Source: Candidatus Hodarchaeota archaeon (GTDB lineage Archaea > Asgardarchaeota > Heimdallarchaeia > Hodarchaeales > YT1-039). Taken from it: a stretch of 50,845 nucleotides of DNA. Position 1 is the stretch's first letter. Each line of letters opens with the position of its first letter. Location: positions 1 through 50,845 of the forward strand of contig JAEOTF010000325.1 in assembly GCA_016840025.1 (NCBI GenBank). The letters are read 5' to 3'. Below are positions 8,246 to 18,038 of this stretch, one piece after another. The notes under the pieces are model-generated. The model saw only the letters and a list, made by a program, of their open reading frames with translations, ran no database searches and had not been told where the DNA came from. A program made the translations under genes and the position numbers.

Positions 8246-8583
8246 ACTGTGGTTTTTTAAAACACTTTTATTATTAAAAAGATTCGAAAATGACGCTTAT
8301 TTCTTATTTTGCTGTTTTAAAAGCCTGATTTGAAGTATTCTTTTCCTCTATATAGATTGATTTTCACTAGTAGCATACAATTTTTATAATTCTTCCGAGC
8401 ACTAATTTCTTGTTCTATTTTTCACAAAGCAAAGATTTATCTGGGTTAATTTAGCGGAGCTTTCTGAAAGAGATTGGCCTATTTCGCTCCATTGACCTCG
8501 ACTTTTCACTCCATTCTGATCCATATCACTTTAGATACCCAACAGTCGAGTTCTCTAGCTTTGGTTATATATTAAACCCATTT
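8246..8583. other. intergenic region upstream of rpoB
   Basis: About 340 AT-rich bases. Apart from a TATA-like element just before the rpoB start I see no gene or strong RNA structure. Confidence 0.4.
8565..8574 (+). promoter_or_regulatory. TATA-like element before rpoB
   Basis: TTATATATTA lies only about 10-19 nt before the rpoB ATG (8584). An archaeal start site about 25 nt downstream would fall at or just inside the annotated start. The mRNA may therefore be leaderless from a slightly later codon, for example the in-frame GTG at 8596, or the true promoter is elsewhere. Confidence 0.4.
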
Positions 8584-11500
8584 ATGGTGAATTGCGTGAC
8601 AAATAAAGATAATGAACCTATCATTCTGCGTGATCGCTGGTCGCTCTTCGAAGCCATGTTCAGAGAACAAGGGCTCGTCAGACAACACCTAGTAAGTTTT
8701 GATAAGTTTATCTCACAGGGACTTATGGATATTGTTCGTGAAGTTGATACAATTCAACCCGATATTGAAGGATTCTTCATCAAACTTGATCATATAGAGC
8801 TCGGTGAGCCTAGTATTCGGGAAGCAGATGGCTCTGAACGCTCCATAACACCGATGGAAGCACGTATTCGTAACTTGATATATTCTGTTCCCCTTTTTCT
8901 CGTGATGCAACCTGTTTTTATTGAAGATGGGATTGAACGCGAGGATCAAGAGAAAGTCAAGGCATATATCGGTCGCCTCCCCATCATGCTAAAATCTAAG
9001 ATTGATGAGCTAAGCAAAAAGACTTCAGAGGAGCTCATAGACTTAGGGGAAGACCCAACGGACCCAGGCGGATATTTTGTCATAAATGGTTCTGAGCGTG
9101 TGATTGTTACTCAGGAATATTTAGTCTCTAATCGGGTTTTGGTGGATGTCGGCCATACTACGGGTAGTGTCACAGCGACGGCGAAGGTTTTTTCAACTAT
9201 TGCAGGATTTCGTTCCCTAGTAACGGTAGAAAAACGGAAAAATGGTATGTTAAATGTCAATTTTCATTCTGTGCCACGGGCTATCCCATTAGCAATTTTA
9301 GTTAAAGCTTTAGGAGTAAATGTTGATCGGGATATTGCCCAACTTGTCTCTGATGACCCAGAGGTCCTTCGTGATCTTTTACCTACCCTTAGAGAGGCTG
9401 CGGAAATCATTTCCCAAGAAGAAGCGTTGGATTTCATTGGTAAACGTGTAGCAGTAGGCCAAACTCGCCAACTACGTATCAATCGTGCCAATCAAGTGTT
9501 GAATAGTTATCTTTTACCACATTTAGGCACAACTGAGGATTTTCGATATCAAAAAGCGTTATTTCTAGCCCAAATGGCGTATCGTGTCATTGAAGCAGAT
9601 TCAGGGCGGATGGAGCCCGATGACAAAGATCACTATGCTAATAAACGACTGAAATTAGCGGGAGAGATGCTTACCAGTCTGTTTCGGGTCGCATTTAAAT
9701 CACTCTGTCGAGATATCAAGTACCAGCTGGAAAAAGGAGCGAAACGAGGACGATATCCTAATCTCAGAACGGCCATGCGGGCTGATGTCATCACAGAACG
9801 TGTTCGTCATGCCCTCGCAACTGGAAATTGGGTAGGTGGTAAAGCTGGTGTATCTCAACTATTAGATAGAACTAACTTTATGTCGACATTAAGCCACTTA
9901 CGCCGAGTTATCAGTCCTCTAACACGGTCACAAGCTCATTTTGAGGCACGGGATCTTCATGCGACACATTGGGGGAAGATATGCGTCACACCAGATACCC
10001 ACGTCCTTTTGGGTGATAATTACTCTCAAACCCCAATAATTAGGATGGCAAAGGATTATGATTCCTTTTCTGTGATCACAATAGATGAGAATTCGCATGA
10101 ACAACTCTCTTCTAAGATTGTAGCTTATCAACAAGTCTCTGCTCAAGATTTAGGTAAGAGAGTTTTTGAAATAAAAACAGTTTCTGGGCGTAAGATTCGT
10201 GCTACGGAAGATCATCCCTTTCTAACTGATCGTGGTTGGGTTGAGACCGGCGACTTGAAACTTACTGACAGGGTCTTGATTCGCCCTACGCTTAATCCCT
10301 TAGATGATCATGAATCTGAGGAAGATGCCGTATTTACAATTCTTGATATTGATGAATTCATAAATGGAACTTGGAAATCTTCTTTACCTGATGAAGAACA
10401 TCATTTAGTTGAAAAGGATGCTGAAAAGCTCATAAATCTTGGATTATTGCCTTTAGAATCTGATCATCCTAATCTTTCAATTCTATCACGCCTTTTAGGA
10501 GCAGTGATTACTGATGGAACTGTTAGTAATACTATTGAATTCTATCTTGGCTCAGAGGCCGATGCTACAGCAATTCATCGTGATCTCGAAACTTTAGGTT
10601 TTATAGCAAATCCTATTACTGAGAAAAAATCAGAATTCCATCCCGATAAAACAAAAGATCCTGTTTTTTATCGAACTTTCCGCCTAAACAAAGGTGGTGC
10701 TTTCAAGAGATTGATGATGGCTTTGGGAGTTCCTCATGGAAAACGTACAGAACACCCCTCTATCTTCCCCGATTGGCTTCTTACTTGTTCAAAAAGAGTA
10801 AAACGTGAATTTATTGGTGCGTTTATGGGTGGCGACGGTGCTGTACCATGGTTTTATAAACGTTCTGGACGAAAGGAAAGTTATAAGATAAGACTTCCAG
10901 AGATTGAGGCTCATAAACATCCTTCCTATATAGATAGTCAAATTCTATTTTTTGAAAAATTAAAATCGCTATTTAAAGAATTCAATATTGAAGTTAATGA
11001 TATTCGAACTAAACAAATATTTCAGGATCGTATTGCAGTAAAACTCATTTTTGATACCTCGAAGGATAATATCTACCGTTTGTGCACCGAAATAGGATAT
11101 CGATATTGCCAAGAAAAAGAACATAAAGCTCAACTAATTGGTGAATTTTTGTCTTTCAGAAAAGAAGAGATAACTCAACGCGAACGAGATCGTGAAGCGG
11201 TAATTGAGCTTTATGACCACGGAATCCCTCCAAAACAAATTTCCAGTATGCTTAATTTAGGTTATCGAGTTGTAACCTCAATTGTTCAGCGTCGTCATAA
11301 AGAAAGACAAGTTGTACGTCCTAAATCTTCTTGGTCAGTCGCAGGATTCTTTGAAAATACAAACAGCAGTTTAGAAACAGGAATGCTATATTTACCTTTG
11401 TCACAAATACGTCTTACAGACGATGATATAGTATGTGATTTTACAACTGCCTTGGACACACATAGTTTCGTAGCAAATGGTTTTGTTACTCATAACTGCC

Positions 11501-13485
11501 CCAATGAGACTCCCGAGGGTCCTAACTGCGGTCTGGTCAAGAATCTTTCCATGATGGCTTACATTAGCGGCGGGATGGATGAAAAAATAATTGAGGAGCA
11601 TCTTTTTTCTTCTGGTGTTGAACCCGTTGTTCAATCATTAGATCATAGCACTACTAAGGTACTATTGAATGGGAAACTGATTGGAACATCTCATGACCCT
11701 GAAACCGTTGTTAAGCAGTTCCTGAAGGATCGTCGTTCTGGTAAAATTGATCATGAAGCCAACATTGTCTACTATTCGGAGTCCCGAGGGGATGATAAAA
11801 GGCCTGAAAGCGTTCTAAAGATCAACACCGATGAAGGGCGAGTACGACGTCCACTCATTATAGCTCCTGACGGAGTTCCAGTTCTTAAAAAGGACATAAT
11901 CGAGAAGCTTCGTCGAGAAGACTGGACATGGTCAGATCTCATCAAAAATGGGATTGTAGAATATCTCGATGCAGATGAAGAAGAAAATGCCCTTATTGCG
12001 TTGGATTATGATAGCCTTTCACCAGAACACACTCATCTCGAGATCTCCCCTTCAGCTATTTTGGGCATTTGTGCTAGCATCATCCCTTTTGCGGAGCACA
12101 ATCAATCACCTCGTAACACCTATGAAGCGGGTATGACGAAACAGGCCTTGGGCTTATATGCTGCTAATTTTCGCTATCGTACTGATCGCCGTTCACATCT
12201 CCTTCAATATCCTCAAATCCCCTTAGTGGGTAGTCGAAGTATGAAAACCATTGGGTTTAATGATCGCCCTGCTGGTCAGAACTTCATTGTAGCTGTCTTA
12301 TCTTATCAAGGATGGAACATTGAAGATGCATTGGTCTTTAATAGGGCTAGTGTGGAACGAGGACTTGCAAGGAGCCATTTCTTTCGAACTTATGTCGCAG
12401 AGGAGAAGAAATACCCAGGAGGACAGGAAGATCGCTTTGAAATCCCTCAAAAAGGCGTTCGAGGGTATCGTGTCGAGTCAGTATATAGGCATCTAAGTGA
12501 AGATGGTCTTATAGAACCTGAGATCGAAGTTCTAGGTGGGGACGTCCTTACAGGAAAAACTTCTCGCCCGAGATTCTTAGAAGAGTATATCGAACTCGAA
12601 AGACCCAGCCCTACTCGACGTGAAACGTCTATTTCTATGCGACATGGTGAATCAGGGGTGATAGATACCGTTGTCATTACCGAAACAACAGAAGGTAGCA
12701 CTCTAGTAAAGACTAAGGTTCGAGATCAACGTGTCCCAGAACAAGGTGACAAATTTGCCTCTCGTCATGGTCAGAAAGGAGTAATTGGCCATATTGTGGA
12801 ACAAGTTGATATGCCATTTACCGAAGATGGTATTGTTCCCGATCTCATAATTAATCCTCATGCTATACCCTCAAGAATGACTGTAGGCCAATTGTTAGAA
12901 AGCATGGGCGCCGTCACAGCAGCTCATTCAGGAAATCAAGTAGATGCAACTTTATTTGATGCTCCTTCTCCTGAATCGATTAGTAAAAAACTAAAAGAGC
13001 TTGGTTTCCATCCTTTTGGCGAGCAGCAGATGTATGATGGCGTCACAGGATTGAAACTTCCTTCACGTATCTTTATCGGCCCAGTTTATTACCAAAAACT
13101 TCACCACTTGGTTGCTGACAAAATTCATGCGCGTGCTCGTGGACCTATACAAATTCTTACACGTCAACCTACTGAAGGTCGAGCACGTGAAGGGGGTTTA
13201 CGGTTTGGTGAAATGGAACGTGATTGTCTTATTGGGCATGGCGCTGCATTATTGCTAAAAGAGAGGCTTCTCGATGAAAGCGACAAGGTGGATGTATTGA
13301 TCTGTGAAAAATGCGGTCTATTAGCCTATTATGACCGTAAACGCGATCAGGCGGTTTGTCCTGTCTGTGGAACACGTGATAAAGACATCAGTCGTATAGC
13401 GGTAAGTTATGCCTTCAAATTATTAGTGCAAGAGCTTCTTTCTCTAGGTATAGCCCCATCTATCAAACTAACTGAATATGCTTAA
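8584..13485 (+). CDS. rpoB: DNA-directed RNA polymerase subunit B (fused form) with in-frame intein
   Basis: A 1633-residue open frame: about 1128 residues of archaeal RNA polymerase subunit B plus a 505-residue intein at residues 467-971. The extein is a single full-length B subunit (B' and B'' not split). Features include the lobe and fork region with HWGKI|CPNETPEGPNCGL (interrupted at the bar), the hybrid-binding GDKFASRHGQKGVIG motif, the clamp segment GLRFGEMERDC, and a C-terminal zinc site CEKCG...CPVCG. It forms the catalytic half of RNA polymerase that holds the RNA-DNA hybrid. The intein must splice out for the enzyme to work, because it splits one of its most conserved motifs. The gene stands alone here, not beside rpoA genes. 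Confidence 0.97.
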   Translation: MVNCVTNKDNEPIILRDRWSLFEAMFREQGLVRQHLVSFDKFISQGLMDIVREVDTIQPDIEGFFIKLDHIELGEPSIREADGSERSITPMEARIRNLIYSVPLFLVMQPVFIEDGIEREDQEKVKAYIGRLPIMLKSKIDELSKKTSEELIDLGEDPTDPGGYFVINGSERVIVTQEYLVSNRVLVDVGHTTGSVTATAKVFSTIAGFRSLVTVEKRKNGMLNVNFHSVPRAIPLAILVKALGVNVDRDIAQLVSDDPEVLRDLLPTLREAAEIISQEEALDFIGKRVAVGQTRQLRINRANQVLNSYLLPHLGTTEDFRYQKALFLAQMAYRVIEADSGRMEPDDKDHYANKRLKLAGEMLTSLFRVAFKSLCRDIKYQLEKGAKRGRYPNLRTAMRADVITERVRHALATGNWVGGKAGVSQLLDRTNFMSTLSHLRRVISPLTRSQAHFEARDLHATHWGKICVTPDTHVLLGDNYSQTPIIRMAKDYDSFSVITIDENSHEQLSSKIVAYQQVSAQDLGKRVFEIKTVSGRKIRATEDHPFLTDRGWVETGDLKLTDRVLIRPTLNPLDDHESEEDAVFTILDIDEFINGTWKSSLPDEEHHLVEKDAEKLINLGLLPLESDHPNLSILSRLLGAVITDGTVSNTIEFYLGSEADATAIHRDLETLGFIANPITEKKSEFHPDKTKDPVFYRTFRLNKGGAFKRLMMALGVPHGKRTEHPSIFPDWLLTCSKRVKREFIGAFMGGDGAVPWFYKRSGRKESYKIRLPEIEAHKHPSYIDSQILFFEKLKSLFKEFNIEVNDIRTKQIFQDRIAVKLIFDTSKDNIYRLCTEIGYRYCQEKEHKAQLIGEFLSFRKEEITQRERDREAVIELYDHGIPPKQISSMLNLGYRVVTSIVQRRHKERQVVRPKSSWSVAGFFENTNSSLETGMLYLPLSQIRLTDDDIVCDFTTALDTHSFVANGFVTHNCPNETPEGPNCGLVKNLSMMAYISGGMDEKIIEEHLFSSGVEPVVQSLDHSTTKVLLNGKLIGTSHDPETVVKQFLKDRRSGKIDHEANIVYYSESRGDDKRPESVLKINTDEGRVRRPLIIAPDGVPVLKKDIIEKLRREDWTWSDLIKNGIVEYLDADEEENALIALDYDSLSPEHTHLEISPSAILGICASIIPFAEHNQSPRNTYEAGMTKQALGLYAANFRYRTDRRSHLLQYPQIPLVGSRSMKTIGFNDRPAGQNFIVAVLSYQGWNIEDALVFNRASVERGLARSHFFRTYVAEEKKYPGGQEDRFEIPQKGVRGYRVESVYRHLSEDGLIEPEIEVLGGDVLTGKTSRPRFLEEYIELERPSPTRRETSISMRHGESGVIDTVVITETTEGSTLVKTKVRDQRVPEQGDKFASRHGQKGVIGHIVEQVDMPFTEDGIVPDLIINPHAIPSRMTVGQLLESMGAVTAAHSGNQVDATLFDAPSPESISKKLKELGFHPFGEQQMYDGVTGLKLPSRIFIGPVYYQKLHHLVADKIHARARGPIQILTRQPTEGRAREGGLRFGEMERDCLIGHGAALLLKERLLDESDKVDVLICEKCGLLAYYDRKRDQAVCPVCGTRDKDISRIAVSYAFKLLVQELLSLGIAPSIKLTEYA
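9982..11496 (+). other. intein with LAGLIDADG homing endonuclease inside RpoB
   Basis: It starts with Cys (TGC at 9982) and ends in VANGFVTHN, followed by extein Cys+1 (11497). Block N1 is CVTPDTHVLL, block N3 carries TEDHPF with the conserved T-x-x-H, and the C-terminal block ends in HN|C, so all residues for class 1 splicing are present. Two dodecapeptide motifs, LLGAVITDGT (about 10492) and FIGAFMGGDGA (about 10810), each with the catalytic acidic residue, mark a two-motif LAGLIDADG endonuclease. A helix-turn-helix-like segment (IPPKQISSMLNLGYR, about 11224) lies between endonuclease and C-terminal splicing block. Both splicing and homing therefore look functional. Confidence 0.95.
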
Positions 13486-13645
13486 TTCCTCAACTGGAAT
13501 TACTACCTCTATGGTATCCTTGGATGTGTATCATCCTTCCTTTTTTGGATACTCTAAACTTTTCTTAAAATCTATGACATAGCGTCATTTGTTGATTTTG
13601 TTATTAAAAGACGAATCGAAAGGCTGATAATCTTGAGATTGCTTG

Positions 13646-14287
13646 TTATAGTAATTTTACTCCTTCTTTCACAATAGCTAACCTAAAGTTTGAGGTGACG
13701 TCTCCTTTTTTCCTAATTATTGAACCCCTGATGAGGTTTGAACCCCTTTCACGGGTTAAATGCACATCATAATCAACGTAACGTTTTGTTACTCGAGCAA
13801 GATAAGGTATCTTTTCGTCTTCTTTCCCTCGCACTTGATTTGTGACAAATATAGGACGGTTTAGACTTTTACCAATCCGAGATATTAAAGCAAATATCCT
13901 GCTTAGATCTTTGGAAATCTTAAATCCAAATTGTTTCTTTTGAGATTTAGGCTGATAAAGTGAGAAAGGATCATCTATTAGGATCTGAGAGTCTGGAGGA
14001 AGTGAGAAAATGTCAAGATCATCTATAGTATAAGTTAAGTCCTTCAAATCATTAGGACGAAAAATAGTCACCTTTTCTAGGTTTTTATTAGTGTTTAGTA
14101 TATCAGTAAGCCTAGTAAATGAAATCTTCCCTGGGCAATCAAGAAAATATATATGAGTCCCCTGTATAGCTACTTCTCTCGCTAGACTTAGGAGAAGTGA
14201 CGTTTTTCCAGAACCTGGAGCGCCAAACACCTGTACTAAAGCATGTGATAGATCAGGAAAAAATCGAGAAAGTAAGTTCTGAGTCAT
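13646..14287 (-). CDS. RadB-like RecA-family ATPase
   Basis: A 213-residue single-domain RecA-fold ATPase. Walker A is GAPGSGKTS at ~22-30, a Walker B-like strand SQILIDDPF lies near residue 100, and a later strand PIFVTNQVRG resembles the L1/L2-containing region of RecA/RadA proteins. Length and order fit archaeal RadB (a RadA paralogue lacking the N-terminal HhH domain) or a small KaiC-like ATPase. RadB assists recombination with RadA and Holliday-junction enzymes. It is divergent from a RNase H-fold gene with only 19 nt between the first possible starts, so the two probably share a promoter region. Confidence 0.7.
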   Translation of the reverse strand: MTQNLLSRFFPDLSHALVQVFGAPGSGKTSLLLSLAREVAIQGTHIYFLDCPGKISFTRLTDILNTNKNLEKVTIFRPNDLKDLTYTIDDLDIFSLPPDSQILIDDPFSLYQPKSQKKQFGFKISKDLSRIFALISRIGKSLNRPIFVTNQVRGKEDEKIPYLARVTKRYVDYDVHLTRERGSNLIRGSIIRKKGDVTSNFRLAIVKEGVKLL

Positions 14288-14306
14288 AAATCATAGAATA
14301 TTCCAA

Positions 14307-15182
14307 ATGTTTGAAAAAGTATGCGATGGAGAAAAAAATGTGAAATTACAACGCCCCCTAATTGTGCTTACTACGGATTTTCGTTTCTTTTCAGCAATTA
14401 GTAGAGAGTTACGCCGGCGTAGAGTTGAATTTGATACAATTATACTTGGGGATCCTGTTCCTTCTAATGCCATTATCTTAACAACCCTTAATGAACTGGA
14501 GGAAGTTAATATAACATATGGCGATGCAATAACTGTCCTTGGTGCTAACCCAAATGACTTTCCTAGTTATGAACATCTCATTGCGCGGTTATTTGCCTCT
14601 ATTCATGGAAAAAAATATTTTAAACACATTTCAATCGGAATCGATCCAGGTCTCGCGTCTGGCATTATAGTCGAGGCGGATGGGCTCGTACTTGTTGCTG
14701 AAACTATGCCTCCTGTAGAAATAGGTTCCCGTCTGAGAAAGATACTAAAGCATTTTATTGCCATCACTACCACAGTAAAAATTGGTGGTGGAGCACCAAA
14801 TGCTTTGGCTAGCCTTATTAACAGCATTACGGAGTCTTGTCCCGAAACTCTTGATTTAATAGAGTGGGTTGACGAAAGTGGTACTACTTCCTCAGAGTCA
14901 GAACCCGAGGCTGTTGAAATTTTGACAAAAGATGAGGCATCGGCTCTAAAAATCTCAAGACGTAAAGGACAAATAGGACCAATCCCTGATTTCACAAAAA
15001 ATATAACACAAGGGATGATTAAAGAAATTCAGAATTGGTCGCGCCAAATCTCACAAAATAAAATTACAATCTCTCAAGAACTTGCTAGAAAAGTACTTAA
15101 AGGTGAGATTAGCCTAAAAGCGGCGATTAAACTTCAGAGTTTACGTGGAAATGAGACGAAAAACCAGAAAAACCATCAATAG
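14307..15182 (+). CDS. RNase H-fold (RuvC/YqgF-like) protein of unknown function
   Basis: A 291-residue protein. The middle contains SIGIDPGLASGIIVEADG (D113), the first strand of RuvC/YqgF-type RNase H folds, then a second strand VKIGGGAPN where a glycine replaces the usual acidic residue, then WVDESGTT, reminiscent of the DE-x-x-TT motif of YqgF-like nucleases, and a helix with DEASAL. The N-terminal ~100 residues look like a separate alpha/beta domain and the C-terminal ~70 are helical and Lys-rich. A junction or RNA nuclease is possible. Divergence from the RadB-like gene hints at recombination. The start could also be the GTG at 14340, which would leave room for promoters. Confidence 0.65.
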   Translation: MFEKVCDGEKNVKLQRPLIVLTTDFRFFSAISRELRRRRVEFDTIILGDPVPSNAIILTTLNELEEVNITYGDAITVLGANPNDFPSYEHLIARLFASIHGKKYFKHISIGIDPGLASGIIVEADGLVLVAETMPPVEIGSRLRKILKHFIAITTTVKIGGGAPNALASLINSITESCPETLDLIEWVDESGTTSSESEPEAVEILTKDEASALKISRRKGQIGPIPDFTKNITQGMIKEIQNWSRQISQNKITISQELARKVLKGEISLKAAIKLQSLRGNETKNQKNHQ

Positions 15183-15270
15183 CTTCTCTTGCTCTTGTTT
15201 ATTAGAATTCATTTCCTCCTCTAAGTTTTAGCTTGTTTGGGAATTTTAATTCAATTGTTTATACAGATTA

Positions 15271-16473
15271 TTGATAATTATGACGAGTAGTGTCGCGACT
15301 TTTGTTGAGGAAGAATCCACCACAGACGTTACCAGCATTTTAAACCTTCCTCCACTGATGCGTAAGTTCATTGGACAGCTTCAAGCAGTGAAACTAAAGG
15401 ATGGAGGGATTAAAACGGTTCAACTTCTTGCTAAACAAGATCCTGAAAAACTAGCCTTTAAAATGGGTGTTAGCACTTCAATCACCACAAAATGGGTTAC
15501 AGCGGCTAACATTGTTTCAAAAATAGATCTTCAAACTAAGGAAAGCAAAAAGGTAGTTATAGCAGGCTTGGACTATGCAGGCAAAAGTTCTATCATTAAA
15601 TTGCTTAAAAGAGAACGAGTTATTGAGGGAGACTCAACTCCAACTTTTGGCGTTGAAAGGACTAAACTTTCATTGTTCGGGGTATTGGACACTTGGTTGT
15701 GGGATTTTGGGGGTCAAAAAACCTACCGTGATTCATATTTTGACGCAAGTCAACAACAATTTCTTATTGCTGACGTTTTAATCTTTGTTATTGATCGTCA
15801 ACAACCCCACAGATATTCTGAAGCACTTAGTTACCTCATTCGGCTGCTTCAAGTAAATAAGGATCTAGGTACTGATCCTGAGGTCTTTATTCTCTTTCAT
15901 AAATCAGATCCCAGTTTTACGGTTAATCTTGGAAGTTTTGGTGAAAACAGCAAAATTTTTGAAGAATTCGTATTTAAACTGAAAGAGATTCTTCCAGAGC
16001 GGCATGAAATTTTCTATACGAGTCTTTATGATAGATCATCGATTTTTAATGCTTTTTCAACTATTATTAAAAGGACTTCTACCTCAGTTCAAGTTATTGA
16101 TGTAATTCTTGAGGATTTAGCAAACCGAATGAATGCGTCTTCGCTGATGCTTCTTGATAAAGATGGTTTTGTCATTTCAGAATTTGTAGATCCCATTGTT
16201 CCTGAGACAAAAGAATTACTTCTAACTGTGTCCTTGAATATTCTTCAACTCTTCCTAAAACTAGAAACTAATCATTCCTCACCTGTTAAATCTTCAGTTT
16301 CTTTCCCCTGTACGAAAATAACCCCCGAGAAACATATTGTTGTCGCTCATCTTCCCTATTCTAAAACACAGCCAATATATTGTGCAGCATGTACGATATC
16401 TTCCCTTAAAGTCGCCCATTTCTTGGAGTCAATTGCAGAAATAGCCCCTTGGTTACAGGCGTTCTTTGGATGA
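15271..16473 (+). CDS. Arf-like small GTPase with N-terminal helical domain and C-terminal roadblock-like domain
   Basis: A 400-residue three-part protein. Residues ~23-90 are helical and resemble a helix-hairpin-helix/SAM-type domain. Residues ~94-270 are a GTPase with G1 GLDYAGKSS (99-107), switch-I Thr in STPTFGVER, G3 WDFGGQ (144-149) with the catalytic Gln, and G4 HKSD (210-213, a variant of NKxD). GLDxAGKSS and WDxGGQ are Arf/Sar-like hallmarks. Residues ~275-400 resemble a roadblock/longin-type domain, the arrangement used by eukaryotic Rag/Gtr GTPases. It could be a signalling switch on membranes. No lipid-anchor motif is seen. The start may be the ATG at 15280. It forms a group with the DOMON and Rab-like genes. 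Confidence 0.85.
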   Translation: MIIMTSSVATFVEEESTTDVTSILNLPPLMRKFIGQLQAVKLKDGGIKTVQLLAKQDPEKLAFKMGVSTSITTKWVTAANIVSKIDLQTKESKKVVIAGLDYAGKSSIIKLLKRERVIEGDSTPTFGVERTKLSLFGVLDTWLWDFGGQKTYRDSYFDASQQQFLIADVLIFVIDRQQPHRYSEALSYLIRLLQVNKDLGTDPEVFILFHKSDPSFTVNLGSFGENSKIFEEFVFKLKEILPERHEIFYTSLYDRSSIFNAFSTIIKRTSTSVQVIDVILEDLANRMNASSLMLLDKDGFVISEFVDPIVPETKELLLTVSLNILQLFLKLETNHSSPVKSSVSFPCTKITPEKHIVVAHLPYSKTQPIYCAACTISSLKVAHFLESIAEIAPWLQAFFG

Positions 16474-16683
16474 AAACAGACACATGAGAAGTTATATTAG
16501 CTAATATTCTATTTTAAAGGGACAATTTATAAAATAGATTCACCTAATTTAGTATCTTATGTATTTTAATTATAAAACGAAGGCAAATAGGCGTAATTCT
16601 TCCAAACCATAACTTTTTGTTGTCAGCAAAAAAGAGCGCAAAACAATAATAATCAGCTAATAGTCACGCCTGAGGTCTCATAC

Positions 16684-17922
16684 ATGCATCATCGCAATGC
16701 TCTCGTTGCCTTATGTTTGATTCTCGTACTATTTGGAGTTACTAATCTAACATCAGTCAAAGGGTACTCAGAACAATCGAAAAAACCCTTTTCACCTTTG
16801 CATCTAAATTCACCACATATATTATTGCAGGAAAATGCCACAATACCTAAGGTACTTCTTTCTAACGTTATTGTTGACGGGAATATCACGTTAGACGAGT
16901 ACGAGGGATCATTCTTCGAATCGAATACAACTATTATGGTATTCTGGGAGCATGATGGTGCCGAACTAAGCGTAGGGCTCATTTCTCCTGGTGTGGGATG
17001 GGTGGCACTAGGCATCGGAGAAGAAATGAACAATTCTAATATAATTATGGGTGGTAGTGCTATCAACCAAAGTTACTGCTATGATCTAGTCGGAGAAGAG
17101 GAAACCCATTTCAAAGACACTAATAGGGGGGGAACTGAAGACATATTGGAATATGCCGCTACGGAGAATGAAACCCACACAATTTTAGAGTTCGTTATAC
17201 CTCTTGACTCAGGAGATGAACTGGATCAACTTCTGTTAGAAAATATGACTTATGGTATGTTTTTCGCCTATCATGATACCGATGATGGTTATACAATCAT
17301 TACTGCCCGATCTGAAGCCTATACCTTTCTTATCAGCTCGGAAGTCATTCTTCCCCCTGTTGTTGAACCCCTGGAGGTTGATAAGCTCTCCGAATATCCT
17401 AGGGACTTAAAGGTAGGAGAGAACATTTCCTACGGCATTAAATGTATTAATCATCATGATGAACCGCTTTACAATCTTAGCTTCATCGAAGATGTAAACA
17501 AGCACAAAGAGTACATAAGGATCATCAACGCCAGTAGTACGTTACCTAATGCCGAAGTAAACTATACCGAAACAAAAGTCGATTGTAGCCTTCCTATATT
17601 CCCTGCGAATAGTGAATTCTGGATCTGGACTTATGTTTCCCTAATAAAAATAAAAACTGGCACGTTGAATCTTGAGGTCACTAATGTGTCATATGCTTTC
17701 GCAAATGGGACTATGTCTTTCAGCCTTTCTAACAAAATTGAATTCACTGTCACAGAACCTTCTGACACTGACACTGCAAGTGCTCTACCAACAGCAGACG
17801 TATTAATTCCAATATTAGAAAATTTTGACAATGAATATCTAATTTCAGGGATTGCCCTCATCCTTCCTCTAATCTTTCTGATCTTTACTTCTTTTATTTT
17901 GTCTAAAAAACGTAAGTCCTAG
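16684..17922 (+). CDS. secreted, membrane-anchored DOMON-domain protein
   Basis: A 412-residue protein with a signal peptide (hydrophobic ~8-24), a DOMON-like domain (~55-225; VFWEHDGAELSVGLISPG followed by GWVALGIG, then a TEDILEYAA strand), a second beta-sandwich region with many N-x-S/T sites (~240-370) and a C-terminal membrane helix (~388-405) ending in KKRKS. DOMON domains bind heme or sugars and often take part in surface redox chemistry. The Asn-rich sequons suggest N-glycosylation outside the cell. No heme-ligand pair can be assigned with certainty. It faces a convergent Rab-like GTPase gene. Confidence 0.8.
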   Translation: MHHRNALVALCLILVLFGVTNLTSVKGYSEQSKKPFSPLHLNSPHILLQENATIPKVLLSNVIVDGNITLDEYEGSFFESNTTIMVFWEHDGAELSVGLISPGVGWVALGIGEEMNNSNIIMGGSAINQSYCYDLVGEEETHFKDTNRGGTEDILEYAATENETHTILEFVIPLDSGDELDQLLLENMTYGMFFAYHDTDDGYTIITARSEAYTFLISSEVILPPVVEPLEVDKLSEYPRDLKVGENISYGIKCINHHDEPLYNLSFIEDVNKHKEYIRIINASSTLPNAEVNYTETKVDCSLPIFPANSEFWIWTYVSLIKIKTGTLNLEVTNVSYAFANGTMSFSLSNKIEFTVTEPSDTDTASALPTADVLIPILENFDNEYLISGIALILPLIFLIFTSFILSKKRKS

Positions 17923-18038
17923 AGTTTAACAATTTGCGAAAGATTAGAAGAGAACTTTCCTCTTTCCCCTATTTTATGAAAGAGACAAGAGTGAGAATCT
18001 GAGAAAAGGAATAGAGCTGTGATGGAAAAGAGGAAGAC

